A stretch of DNA of 52,451 nucleotides from an uncultured Clostridium sp. (GTDB lineage Bacteria; Bacillota; Clostridia; Clostridiales; Clostridiaceae): positions 1 to 52,451 of the forward strand of contig NZ_CAJURG010000011.1 of the NCBI RefSeq assembly GCF_910588715.1. The letters run 5' to 3'. Below, one piece after another: positions 35,290 to 43,347 of the stretch; position 1 is the first letter of the stretch, and every line of letters begins with the position of its first letter. The notes below the pieces were generated by a model. That model had not been told where the DNA came from. It saw nothing but the letters and a program-made list of their open reading frames with translations, and ran no database searches. A program made the position numbers and the translations under genes.

Positions 35290-35919
35290 ATGAGCAAAGT
35301 AACAGAAATGAAACACCCTTTAATATCACATAAATTAGCATACATAAGAAGTAAGGATACAGGGTCAAAATATTTTAGAGAATTAGTAGAAGAAGTATCT
35401 ATGTTAATGGCTTATGAAGTAACTAGAGATTTAGAAACAGAAGAAGTTGAAGTAGAAACTCCAATATGCAAAACTAAATGTCAAATGTTAGCTGGTAAGA
35501 AAATGGCTATAGTTCCAATACTAAGAGCTGGGCTTGGAATGGTAGATGGAATATTAAATTTAATCCCAGCTGCAAAAGTTGGACATATAGGATTATATAG
35601 AGATGAAGAAACTCTTCAACCAGTAGAATATTTCTGTAAGCTTCCACAAGATATAGCAGAAAGAGATGTAATTGTAGTTGATCCAATGTTAGCTACAGGT
35701 GGATCTGCAGCTGATGCTATAACTTTATTAAAGCAAAGAGGAGCTAAGAAAATAAGATTAATGTGTTTAATTTCTTCTCCAGAAGGAATTGAATTAGTTC
35801 AATATCAACATCAAGATGTTGATATATATGTAGCAGCAATTGATGAAAAATTAAATGAAAAGGGATATATTGTACCAGGTCTTGGTGATGCTGGAGATAG
35901 ACTTTTTGGAACTAAGTAA
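35290..35919 (+). CDS. upp: Uracil phosphoribosyltransferase
   Basis: Salvages uracil with PRPP to UMP. The 209-aa protein has the PRPP-binding segment VDPMLATGGSA and the uracil-binding C-terminus YIVPGLGDAGDRLFGT. Start ATG behind TAGGAGGC. It is 31 nt from rpiB and ends at a strong terminator, so the rpiB-upp pair is likely one transcript. Confidence 0.97.
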   Translation: MSKVTEMKHPLISHKLAYIRSKDTGSKYFRELVEEVSMLMAYEVTRDLETEEVEVETPICKTKCQMLAGKKMAIVPILRAGLGMVDGILNLIPAAKVGHIGLYRDEETLQPVEYFCKLPQDIAERDVIVVDPMLATGGSAADAITLLKQRGAKKIRLMCLISSPEGIELVQYQHQDVDIYVAAIDEKLNEKGYIVPGLGDAGDRLFGTK

Positions 35920-35953
35920 TAAAAAGCGAGGGCATTGCCTTCGCTTTTTATTT
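35918..35953 (+). terminator. Terminator of upp
   Basis: A 13-bp stem (35921-35933 with 35937-35949, one G-U), 3-nt loop and a T-rich tail. Confidence 0.87.
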
Positions 35954-36025
35954 ATTTTTTATTAAATAATATTAGAGTTTATGTAAATAATAAATTAAAT
36001 ATTAAATTGTATTATATAATAAAAG

Positions 36026-36078
36026 AAGGGAGGACTACTCGTTAATTTTAATATATTGTGAGTAGTATAATAAATATT
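36026..36078 (+). promoter_or_regulatory. Shine-Dalgarno separated from the start codon by a hairpin
   Basis: A strong AAGGGAGGA (36026-36034) is 45 nt from ATG 36079, with in-frame stops at 36043 and 36049. ACTACTC (36034-36040) and GAGTAGT (36060-36066) form a 7-bp stem that brings the two sites to about 12 nt plus the helix. A -10-like TATAAT lies at 36015-36020, but the expected start would leave a very short leader. Confidence 0.45.
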
Positions 36079-36576
36079 ATGGGAAAAAGAGAAGGATATT
36101 TATCTTGGGATGATTATTTTATGTCTGTAGCACTATTATCAGGAAAAAGAAGTAAGGATCCAAGTACACAAGTTGGAGCTTGTATAGTAAATAAAAATAA
36201 TATAATCGAAAGTATAGGATATAATGGATTACCAAAGGGATGTTCAGATGATGAATTTCCATGGGATAAGGAAGGAGAAGCTTTAAATACTAAGTATCCG
36301 TTTGTAGTTCATGGAGAACTAAATGCAATTTTAAATGCTAAGGGAAAAGACTTATCAGGATGTAGAATATATGTAGCACTTTTTCCTTGTAATGAATGTG
36401 CTAAAGCAATAATACAATCAGGAATAAGTGAAGTTATATATTTAAGTGATAAATACGCAAATACAGATTCTGTAAGAGCTTCAAAGCTTATGTTTAAGTG
36501 TGCAGGAGTTAAATTATCTCAATTAAAAGCAACACATGAAAAAATAGAATTATCATTTGACGTTAATGATGTTTAA
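36079..36576 (+). CDS. dCMP deaminase (cytidine/deoxycytidylate deaminase family)
   Basis: Deaminates dCMP to dUMP, the substrate of thymidylate synthase. The 165-aa zinc enzyme has WDDYFMSVALL at the N-terminus, the HxE motif HGELNA (His78, Glu80) and the zinc cysteines PCNEC (Cys104, Cys107). It resembles ComEB-type dCMP deaminases. The in-frame GTG at 36058 is a possible longer start, but it lies inside the loop/stem described and has no better ribosome binding site. ATG 36079 gives the usual family N-terminus. Confidence 0.9.
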   Translation: MGKREGYLSWDDYFMSVALLSGKRSKDPSTQVGACIVNKNNIIESIGYNGLPKGCSDDEFPWDKEGEALNTKYPFVVHGELNAILNAKGKDLSGCRIYVALFPCNECAKAIIQSGISEVIYLSDKYANTDSVRASKLMFKCAGVKLSQLKATHEKIELSFDVNDV

Positions 36577-36609
36577 TATATAATAACTTTAAAAATATAT
36601 GATAATTGG

Positions 36610-36639
36610 TTGAAATTGGAAAAAGTCAAATGGTATAAT
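36610..36639 (+). promoter_or_regulatory. Sigma-A promoter of thlA
   Basis: TTGAAA (36610-36615), 18-nt spacer, TATAAT (36634-36639). The start would be near 36646, giving a leader of about 70 nt. Confidence 0.78.
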
Positions 36640-36690
36640 AATGATGTTAATTGTTTAATAATTTAAATAGTTAACATCATTATTATTTTG
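36640..36690 (+). repeat. 11-bp inverted repeat in the thlA leader
   Basis: AATGATGTTAA (36640-36650) and TTAACATCATT (36671-36681), 20-nt loop, then TATTATTTTG. It could act as an operator extension, as a leader terminator (attenuator), or as the terminator of the upstream dCMP deaminase gene. Confidence 0.55.
36644..36661 (+). promoter_or_regulatory. Rex-box-like operator at the thlA start site
   Basis: ATGTTAATTGTTTAATAA matches the clostridial Rex consensus TTGTTAAnnnnTTAACAA at 12 of 14 fixed positions. It starts just after the -10 element and covers the expected start, where a repressor would block initiation. It lies in a larger perfect inverted repeat (36640-36650 with 36671-36681). 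Rex control of thlA is known in C. acetobutylicum. Confidence 0.62.
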
Positions 36691-36716
36691 TGGGTATAGT
36701 AATGGGAGGAGAGATT

Positions 36717-37898
36717 ATGAGAGAAGTAGTAATTGTTAGTGCAGTAAGAACTGCAATTGGTTCATTTGGAGGATCATTAAAGGATGTTCCTGCTGCAGAA
36801 CTAGGGTCAATAGTAATTAAGGAAGCAGTAAATAGAGCTAAGATTAAGCCTGAATTAGTAGAAGAAGTAGTTATGGGAAATGTTATTCAAGCAGCTCAAG
36901 GTCAAAATGTTGCTAGACAAGCTGCTATAAAGGCAGGACTTCCAGTAGAAGTTCCAGCAATGACAATAAATAAAGTGTGTGGGTCAGGTTTAAGATGTGT
37001 TGCATTAGCAGCTCAAATGATTAAAGCTGGTGATTGTGATGTAGTGGTTGCTGGTGGAATGGAAAATATGTCAGCAGCACCATATGCTATGCCAGGAGCT
37101 AGATGGGGTCAAAGAATGGGCGACGGAAAAATGATGGACACAATGATTAAAGATGCTTTATGGGATGCATTTAATGATTATCATATGGGTGTTACAGCTG
37201 AAAATATAGCAAAAGAATGGAAATTGACAAGAGAAATGCAAGATGAATTTGCATTAAACTCACAATTAAAAGCAGAAAAGGCAATTAAGGCAGGTAGATT
37301 TGTGGATGAAATAGTTCCAGTAATTATTCCGCAAAGAAAAGGTGAACCAAAAATATTTGAACAAGATGAGTTCCCAAGATTCGGCTCTACTATAGAAAAA
37401 ATGTCTAAGTTAAAACCATCATTTATTAAGGGAGGAACTGTAACTGCTGCAAATGCATCAGGAATTAATGATGGTGCTGCCGCATTTGTAGTTATGAGTG
37501 CTGAAAAGGCTAATGAATTAGGATTAAAACCAATGGCTAAAATAGTTTCTTATGGAAGTAAGGGATTGGAACCTTCTATTATGGGGTATGGTCCATTCCA
37601 TGCAACTAAGAAAGCATTAGAAGTTGCAGGCTTAACTGTTGAGGATATGGATTTAATTGAAGCAAATGAAGCCTTTGCGGCTCAAAGTTTAGCAGTAGCT
37701 AAAGATTTAAATTTTGATATGGATAAAGTTAATGTAAATGGTGGTGCAATTGCACTTGGACATCCAGTAGGGGCATCAGGAGCGAGAATATTAGTTACAT
37801 TACTTCATGAAATGGAAAAGAGAGATGCTAAAAAGGGATTAGCTACTTTATGCATAGGTGGAGGAATGGGAACTGCACTTGTAGTTGAAAGAATTTAG
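36717..37898 (+). CDS. thlA: Acetyl-CoA acetyltransferase (thiolase)
   Basis: Condenses two acetyl-CoA to acetoacetyl-CoA, the first step of butyrate/butanol formation in clostridia. The 393-aa thiolase has the acylated Cys88 (NKVCGSG), the HGIT-like HPVGASG histidine and the C-terminal CIGGGMG cysteine. The ORF opens at 36690, but ATG 36717 with GGGAGGAG at 5-nt spacing is the family start. It is monocistronic, with a promoter, a Rex-like operator and a terminator. Confidence 0.96.
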   Translation: MREVVIVSAVRTAIGSFGGSLKDVPAAELGSIVIKEAVNRAKIKPELVEEVVMGNVIQAAQGQNVARQAAIKAGLPVEVPAMTINKVCGSGLRCVALAAQMIKAGDCDVVVAGGMENMSAAPYAMPGARWGQRMGDGKMMDTMIKDALWDAFNDYHMGVTAENIAKEWKLTREMQDEFALNSQLKAEKAIKAGRFVDEIVPVIIPQRKGEPKIFEQDEFPRFGSTIEKMSKLKPSFIKGGTVTAANASGINDGAAAFVVMSAEKANELGLKPMAKIVSYGSKGLEPSIMGYGPFHATKKALEVAGLTVEDMDLIEANEAFAAQSLAVAKDLNFDMDKVNVNGGAIALGHPVGASGARILVTLLHEMEKRDAKKGLATLCIGGGMGTALVVERI

Positions 37899-37932
37899 TT
37901 TTTATTTAATTAATAAACAGTGAAGGTTATAG

Positions 37933-37965
37933 AAAAAAGGAGTTTTTTAAAGACTCCTTTTTTAA
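37933..37965 (+). terminator. Terminator of thlA
   Basis: A perfect 11-bp stem (37933-37943 with 37953-37963) with the T-run partly inside the right arm. Confidence 0.87.
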
Positions 37966-38562
37966 TTTAATAGGTTATAGGTAAATTTGATGATAATTAT
38001 ACAAATAAACAATAGTAAATTTTTAAAAAAATTATGAATAAATCAGATTTCAATTATTCAAAATCATTAAAAAATTTCTTTAATATAATATGGTAATAGT
38101 TTCAAAATGATAAAAAAAGATTAAAAAATCTAAAAAGTAATAATATATTTAAATAAAAATAACATAATAAAATTATGAAACGTTATCAAAATAAAATTAA
38201 TAAAAAGTTTAAATATTAAGAAAATTTATATAAATGCAAGTAAGAAAAGGTGCTTGCACAAAAAAAAATAAATTTGCAAAAACAAGCTTTTAGGTAAGTA
38301 TTTACGGAATAATATAAAATAATCAGCGATTTTGAGGTTAAATTTAAAAAAATAACTAAAAATGGGGTTTTTATTAATTTTCAAGTAGGTATATAATCCT
38401 CTTTGTCACAGGGATTAGGAAACACTTGTAAATTAAATAGTATTCCTAGATAAGAGCTATTTTATGCAATAAATAATATTGCACTAGAAATATAGTTAGT
38501 TTTTATATAGGAATAACGTAAAATCACTATGTCCCAAATAAGTTATTTACTAGGAGACGAAA
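37966..38562 (+). other. Long non-coding region and atp operon leader
   Basis: About 600 nt without a credible ORF. A TATAAT at 38392-38397 is the best -10 for the atp operon (weak -35), giving a leader of about 160 nt. In that leader TATTCCTA (38441-38448) can pair with TAGGAA (38416-38421) or with TAGGAATA (38508-38515); between the latter lie nested stems CTATTTT/AAATATAG (38457-38463 with 38489-38495) and TGCAAT/ATTGCA (38465-38470 with 38478-38483). Further upstream TGCAAG (38235-38240) can pair with CTTGCA (38253-38258), and GCTTG (38252-38256) with CAAGC (38283-38287). Confidence 0.5.
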
Positions 38563-38934
38563 ATGACTAAAGATTTAAGTATAATAGTCAAAACTGTAGC
38601 AAGAAATGATTTAATAGGTGGGGTTGTTTTATTTTTAATACTATTATTATTACACCAATCTAAAATTGGAGCAATACTATTAGTTGGAGCAATAGTTTCA
38701 ATGATAAACTTTATTGTGTCAGCTATAGTTACTAATAAATTTTTAAATGAAGCTAAAAAGAGTAAATCAATTTTATTTCCTATGAGTTATTTAATAAGAA
38801 TAGTAAGCATAGTTGCTATAGCGGTAGTTTTTTCTAATAAGACAAGCTATTTATTAGCTTATCTAATAGGATTTTTTATACATTATATAATACTAGTAAT
38901 AACTACTATAAAAATACAGAAGGGAAGTGAATAG
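38563..38934 (+). CDS. atpI: ATP synthase subunit I
   Basis: A 123-aa hydrophobic protein with four predicted membrane helices at the head of the atp operon, as AtpI usually is. AtpI helps assemble the c-ring and in some species handles Mg2+. It is poorly conserved, so the call rests mostly on position, size and topology. The stop codon is at 38932-38934 and atpB starts at the next base, so the two are coupled. Ribosome binding site TAGGAG. Confidence 0.85.
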   Translation: MTKDLSIIVKTVARNDLIGGVVLFLILLLLHQSKIGAILLVGAIVSMINFIVSAIVTNKFLNEAKKSKSILFPMSYLIRIVSIVAIAVVFSNKTSYLLAYLIGFFIHYIILVITTIKIQKGSE

Positions 38935-39618
38935 ATGGAGTCATCAAAAGCTATATTTTCTTTTTACTTAGGCAAAATAGCAATTGATATAAAGCCAGAA
39001 GCAATAGTACAGCTAATAATTGTTTTATTAATTTTAGCAGTAGCATGGTGGTCTACACGAAATATGAAAGTAAGGCCAACTAAAAAGCAAACTATTGTTG
39101 AATGGATTTATGATATGCTAAATAATGCTGTAGTAAGCAATGTTGGAGAAAGTTTTATAAGTATAGTTCCTTTTGTAGGGGCTCTAGGGATATTTGTTTT
39201 AGTAATGAACTTTACAGGACTAATAGGAATATCACCTCCAACAAAAAACTTTAGTGTTACATTAACCTTAGCTTTAATATCATTTGTAGTTGTACAAGGA
39301 TACGCAATTAAGAAGAATGGTGTTAAAGGATATTTCAAAGGATATTTAGAACCAGTATCTTTTATATTACCTATCACTATATTGGAAAGAGTAATGCTTC
39401 CAATATCATTGTCACTAAGACTTTTTGGTAATATGTTAGCAGCTACTTTTATAATTGAACTTGTTTACGAAAGTTTAGAAAAAGTAGCATGGTTTGCACA
39501 ACTTGTTGTACCAATTCCATTACATTTATATTTTGATATATTTGATGGTGGTATTCAGGCAGTAATTTTTGTAATGTTAACAATGATAAATATTAAAATA
39601 GTATCTGAACATAATTAG
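38935..39618 (+). CDS. atpB: F0F1 ATP synthase subunit a
   Basis: Stator channel subunit of F0 that passes ions to the c-ring. The 227-aa multi-helix protein has the essential Arg in SLRLFGNMLA and the C-terminal half rich in helices (HLYFDIFDGGIQAVIFVMLTM). It starts directly after atpI and is followed 15 nt later by atpE. Confidence 0.96.
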   Translation: MESSKAIFSFYLGKIAIDIKPEAIVQLIIVLLILAVAWWSTRNMKVRPTKKQTIVEWIYDMLNNAVVSNVGESFISIVPFVGALGIFVLVMNFTGLIGISPPTKNFSVTLTLALISFVVVQGYAIKKNGVKGYFKGYLEPVSFILPITILERVMLPISLSLRLFGNMLAATFIIELVYESLEKVAWFAQLVVPIPLHLYFDIFDGGIQAVIFVMLTMINIKIVSEHN

Positions 39619-39633
39619 AGGAGGAATTTAAAA

Positions 39634-39867
39634 ATGAATGAAATAGGAATGAGAGCATTAGGAGCAGGTATTGCAGTATTAGTTGGTTTAGGAGCAGGTA
39701 TTGGTATAGGAAACGCTACAGGGAAAGCAGTTGAAGGTGTTGCAAGAAATCCAGAAGCAACAGGGAAAATTACTACAACTTTAGTTATAGGTTCTGCGTT
39801 TGCTGAAGCAACTGCTATTTATGGATTACTAGTATCAATCTTATTAATATTTGTTGGAGTAGCTTAA
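39634..39867 (+). CDS. atpE: F0F1 ATP synthase subunit c
   Basis: A 77-aa two-helix hairpin that forms the rotating c-ring. The polar loop is ARNPEA (37-42) and the ion carboxylate is Glu58 in FAEATAIYG. Compared with the Na+-binding c subunit of Ilyobacter, the helix-1 Gln is Ile25 and the Ser after the Glu is Ala59, while Thr60 and Tyr63 remain. The Na+ site is therefore incomplete and proton coupling is more likely. Ribosome binding site AGGAGG. Confidence 0.97.
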   Translation: MNEIGMRALGAGIAVLVGLGAGIGIGNATGKAVEGVARNPEATGKITTTLVIGSAFAEATAIYGLLVSILLIFVGVA

Positions 39868-39902
39868 TATTTTAATAACTCCAGAAGGGGGTAGAATAAG
39901 TA

Positions 39903-40382
39903 ATGGAATTTAATCTAGGTGTTATATTAGCCACAGTAGTAAATTTTTTAATTTTATTCTTTGGATTAAAATATTTCTTCTTTGAAAAAGTTAAATTAGT
40001 AGTTGAGGCTAGAGAAAATGAAATATCTCAAAAGTTAGATAGTGCAGATGAAGAATTTGAAAAAGCAAGAACTTTAGCTATAAATAATGAAAGAGAACTA
40101 CAAAGAGCTAGAGAAGAAGGTAAAGCTATTACAGAAAGACATAAGAAAAAGGCTGAAAAAGTATATGATGAAATTGTTGGAGAAGCAAAATCTGAAGCAA
40201 ACTTAATTGTAGAAAGAGCAAAAATAGAAATAGAAAGAGAAAAAGAAAAAGCAGAATATGCTTTAAAGAAAGAAGCTATAGATTTAGCTTTAGATCTTTC
40301 TAGAAAAGTAATAGAAAAAAATATTGATGAAGAAAAAAATAGACAATTAATTGATGAATTTATTTCTGAGGTAGGTAATTAA
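39903..40382 (+). CDS. atpF: F0F1 ATP synthase subunit b
   Basis: A 159-aa peripheral stalk subunit. One N-terminal membrane helix (about 5-25) is followed by a long charged coiled-coil helix. It bridges F0 subunit a to the delta subunit on F1. Ribosome binding site AGAAGGGGG; the stop is 2 nt before atpH. Confidence 0.95.
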   Translation: MEFNLGVILATVVNFLILFFGLKYFFFEKVKLVVEARENEISQKLDSADEEFEKARTLAINNERELQRAREEGKAITERHKKKAEKVYDEIVGEAKSEANLIVERAKIEIEREKEKAEYALKKEAIDLALDLSRKVIEKNIDEEKNRQLIDEFISEVGN

Positions 40383-40384
40383 AT

Positions 40385-40924
40385 ATGTATGAGTACTTAG
40401 ACCGAAGATATGCGCTGGCACTATATGAAGTGGCAGAACAAAAAGAAAAAGTTGATGAGTACCTTGGAGATTTAAGAGAAATCTGCGAATTGATTGAAAA
40501 TAATAAAGATTTCTTTGAGGTAATAAAGCATCCACAAATAGGTACAAAGCAAAAGAAAAGAACTTTTATTAACATATTTAAGGGTAAAATAGATGAGGAA
40601 CTTTTATCATTTTTATTAATATTAATAGAAAAGGATAGAATTTTATTCTTAAAAGAAAAATTAAAAGAAATGGAAAAGATACATTTAGACAAATTAAATG
40701 TATTACAGGGAATAGTAAAAACTACAGTACCATTAGAAGAAAATGAATATAATTCTTTAGTAGAGAAGCTTGAGAGAAAGTATAATAAAGAAATTATATT
40801 AAAAAAAGAAATTGATCCAGAAATTCTAGGCGGAATTTATGTAAGAATAGGAAATGACGTCATAGATGGAACTGTAAAAACAAGATTAGATAACTTAGAA
40901 AAGCTAATGCTTGCTACGGAATAG
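40385..40924 (+). CDS. atpH: F1 ATP synthase subunit delta
   Basis: The 179-aa OSCP/delta subunit joins the peripheral stalk to the top of F1. It has the N-terminal RRYALALYEVA segment and the C-terminal GGIYVRIGNDVIDGTVKTRLDNL motif of the family. It begins 2 nt after atpF, so translation is coupled. Confidence 0.96.
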   Translation: MYEYLDRRYALALYEVAEQKEKVDEYLGDLREICELIENNKDFFEVIKHPQIGTKQKKRTFINIFKGKIDEELLSFLLILIEKDRILFLKEKLKEMEKIHLDKLNVLQGIVKTTVPLEENEYNSLVEKLERKYNKEIILKKEIDPEILGGIYVRIGNDVIDGTVKTRLDNLEKLMLATE

Positions 40925-40934
40925 AGGTGATTGC

Positions 40935-42449
40935 ATGAATATAAAACCAGAAGAAATAACATCTATCATTAAAAAAGAAATACAAAGATATGAAAATCAA
41001 ATTCAAACAGCAGACTCAGGAACAATAATTCAAATTGGTGATGGTATTGCTAGAGTATATGGATTAGATGATTGTATGCAAGGTGAGCTTTTAGAGTTCC
41101 CAAACAATGTATTTGGAATGGCTTTAAATTTAGAGCAAGATAATGTTGGATGTGTTTTATTAGGTTCTGAAGAAGGAATAAAAGAAGGCGATATAGTTAA
41201 AAGAACTAATAGAATAGTTGAAGTTCCTGTAGGTGAAGGTCTTTTGGGAAGAGTTGTAAACTCTTTAGGTGAAGAAATTGATGGAAAGGGACCTATAAAT
41301 TATTCAGGTACTAGACCTATAGAGGTACCAGCACCAAGTATAATTGATAGATCTTCAGTTAATGAACCATTACAAACAGGTATTAAGGCAATAGATTCAA
41401 TGGTTCCAATTGGAAAAGGTCAAAGAGAACTTATTATAGGTGATAGACAAACAGGTAAAACTGCTATAGCAATAGATACTATATTAAATCAAAAAGGTAA
41501 AGATGTTATATGTGTTTATGTAGCTATTGGTCAAAAGCAATCAACAGTTGCACATATAGTTAACACATTAGAAGAAATGGGTGCATTAGATTATTCAATA
41601 GTTATTGCTGGAACAGCATCAGAAAGTGCTCCACTTCAATATTTAGCACCATATGCAGGATGTAGTATGGGTGAATACTTCATGCATAAGGGGAAAGATG
41701 TTCTTATAATATATGATGATTTATCTAAACATGCAGTAGCATATAGAACAATGTCATTATTACTTAGAAGACCACCGGGAAGAGAAGCGTATCCAGGAGA
41801 TGTATTCTATATTCATTCAAGACTTTTAGAAAGAGCTGCAAAGCTATCTAAAGAAAATGGTGGAGGTTCATTAACAGCACTTCCTATTATAGAAACTTTA
41901 GCTGGAGACGTAACAGCATACATTCCAACTAACGTAATATCAATTACTGACGGGCAAATATTCTTAGAAACTGATTTATTTAACTCAGGACAAAGACCAG
42001 CAGTAAATGCAGGTATTTCAGTATCAAGAGTTGGTGGTAATGCTCAAATTAAAGCAATGAAGCAAGTTTCAGGTACATTAAGATTAGAGCTTGCTCAATA
42101 TACAGAACTTGCAGCATTCTCTCAATTTGGTTCTGACTTAGATTCAGATTCTAAGAGAAGACTTGAAAAAGGAAAGAGAATAACAGAAATATTAAAACAA
42201 GATCAATATAAACCTATGGATGTTGAAAAGCAAATAGTTATATTATATGCAACTGTAAATGACTTTTTATCAGACATAAAGGTTAAAGATATTAGAAGAT
42301 TTGAAGATGAATTCTTAGAATATATGGATACTCATCATAGAGATATATTAAAACAAATAGTTGTTGATAAACAATTAACTAATGAACTAAAAGATGGTAT
42401 CGAAAAATCTATAATTGAATTTAAAAAAGAATTTTTAAAAGATGCATAG
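40935..42449 (+). CDS. atpA: F1 ATP synthase subunit alpha
   Basis: The 504-aa non-catalytic nucleotide-binding subunit. Walker A is GDRQTGKTA; the arginine finger lies in SVSRVGGNAQIK. A longer reading from 40911 overlaps atpH, but ATG 40935 with AGAGGTGA is the family start. A 9-bp hairpin overlaps its stop codon and precedes atpG. Confidence 0.98.
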   Translation: MNIKPEEITSIIKKEIQRYENQIQTADSGTIIQIGDGIARVYGLDDCMQGELLEFPNNVFGMALNLEQDNVGCVLLGSEEGIKEGDIVKRTNRIVEVPVGEGLLGRVVNSLGEEIDGKGPINYSGTRPIEVPAPSIIDRSSVNEPLQTGIKAIDSMVPIGKGQRELIIGDRQTGKTAIAIDTILNQKGKDVICVYVAIGQKQSTVAHIVNTLEEMGALDYSIVIAGTASESAPLQYLAPYAGCSMGEYFMHKGKDVLIIYDDLSKHAVAYRTMSLLLRRPPGREAYPGDVFYIHSRLLERAAKLSKENGGGSLTALPIIETLAGDVTAYIPTNVISITDGQIFLETDLFNSGQRPAVNAGISVSRVGGNAQIKAMKQVSGTLRLELAQYTELAAFSQFGSDLDSDSKRRLEKGKRITEILKQDQYKPMDVEKQIVILYATVNDFLSDIKVKDIRRFEDEFLEYMDTHHRDILKQIVVDKQLTNELKDGIEKSIIEFKKEFLKDA

Positions 42450-42466
42450 CTTTATATAGCTATGCA
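42443..42466 (+). repeat. Intercistronic hairpin atpA-atpG
   Basis: TGCATAGCT (42443-42451) pairs with AGCTATGCA (42458-42466), 6-nt loop. It includes the atpA stop and is followed by ATTCTTTAGGAGG, not by a T-run, so it is not a full terminator. It may stabilise the upstream mRNA or lower atpG expression. Confidence 0.6.
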
Positions 42467-42486
42467 ATTCTTTAGGAGGTAAAGCA

Positions 42487-43332
42487 GTGGGCGCAGCGGG
42501 ACTTATAGATATAAAAAGAAGAATAAAGTCAGTTGAAAGTACTAGAAAAATAACTAAGGCTATGGGGCTTGTTGCCACTTCTAAACTCAGGAAGGCAAGA
42601 AAAGAGCTTGTAGCTAATGAGCAATATAATAATTTGTGTAAAGAAGTTATTAAGGAAGTTGTCTCTAGTATGCCAGAAGATTTTGATTCAATTTATTATA
42701 AAAACTTTAATGGAGATAAACTATATATTGCATTGACTTCAGACACTGGGTTATGTGCAGGATATAATAATAATGTAGCTATATATTTAAATAATTTAGT
42801 AGAAAAAAGTGGCGGGGCAAAAGTTATTATTGTAGGAGGTAAGGGAATTTCATATACTTCTAGATATGGAATAAGTACATATTCTGAATATGTAGATTTA
42901 CCAGATATGCCTGCTACTAAAGATGTTAATAAGATATATAATGATGCTATATATTTATATGAAAAGGGAGAAGTTTCTGAAGTAAATATAGTATATACAG
43001 AGTTTATTTCTCCAGTTAAGCAAGAAGTAAAAAGCGTTAAGATATTACCAATAGAAAAGAAGTCTGGTCAAGCAGGGCAATATATAATTGAGCCAAATGA
43101 AGAGTCTGTATTTAAAAATGCAATAGATATGTATTTAAAAAGTCAACTTAAAACTTGTATGATTAGTGCAAAAGCAAGTGAACATAGTGCTAGAATGACA
43201 GCTATGGATGGAGCTACTGAAAATGCAAATGATATATTACAAAATCTTCATATTAAGTTCAATAGAATTAGGCAAGGAATTATAACACAAGAAATTTCAG
43301 AAATTGTTGGGGGAGCCGAAGCTCAAAAGTAG
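42487..43332 (+). CDS. atpG: F1 ATP synthase subunit gamma
   Basis: The central rotating shaft (281 aa), with the long N-terminal helix IKRRIKSVESTRKITKAM and the C-terminal helix RQGIITQEISEIVGGA. The start is GTG at 42487 behind TAGGAGGT. The atpA-atpG-atpD order is standard. Confidence 0.97.
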   Translation: MGAAGLIDIKRRIKSVESTRKITKAMGLVATSKLRKARKELVANEQYNNLCKEVIKEVVSSMPEDFDSIYYKNFNGDKLYIALTSDTGLCAGYNNNVAIYLNNLVEKSGGAKVIIVGGKGISYTSRYGISTYSEYVDLPDMPATKDVNKIYNDAIYLYEKGEVSEVNIVYTEFISPVKQEVKSVKILPIEKKSGQAGQYIIEPNEESVFKNAIDMYLKSQLKTCMISAKASEHSARMTAMDGATENANDILQNLHIKFNRIRQGIITQEISEIVGGAEAQK

Positions 43333-43347
43333 CAAGGAGGAAGAAGT

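Noticed and set aside
38033..38295. Two ORFs under 20 aa in the gap before the atp operon
   Set aside because: Neither has a ribosome binding site, and composition is like the flanking AT-rich DNA.
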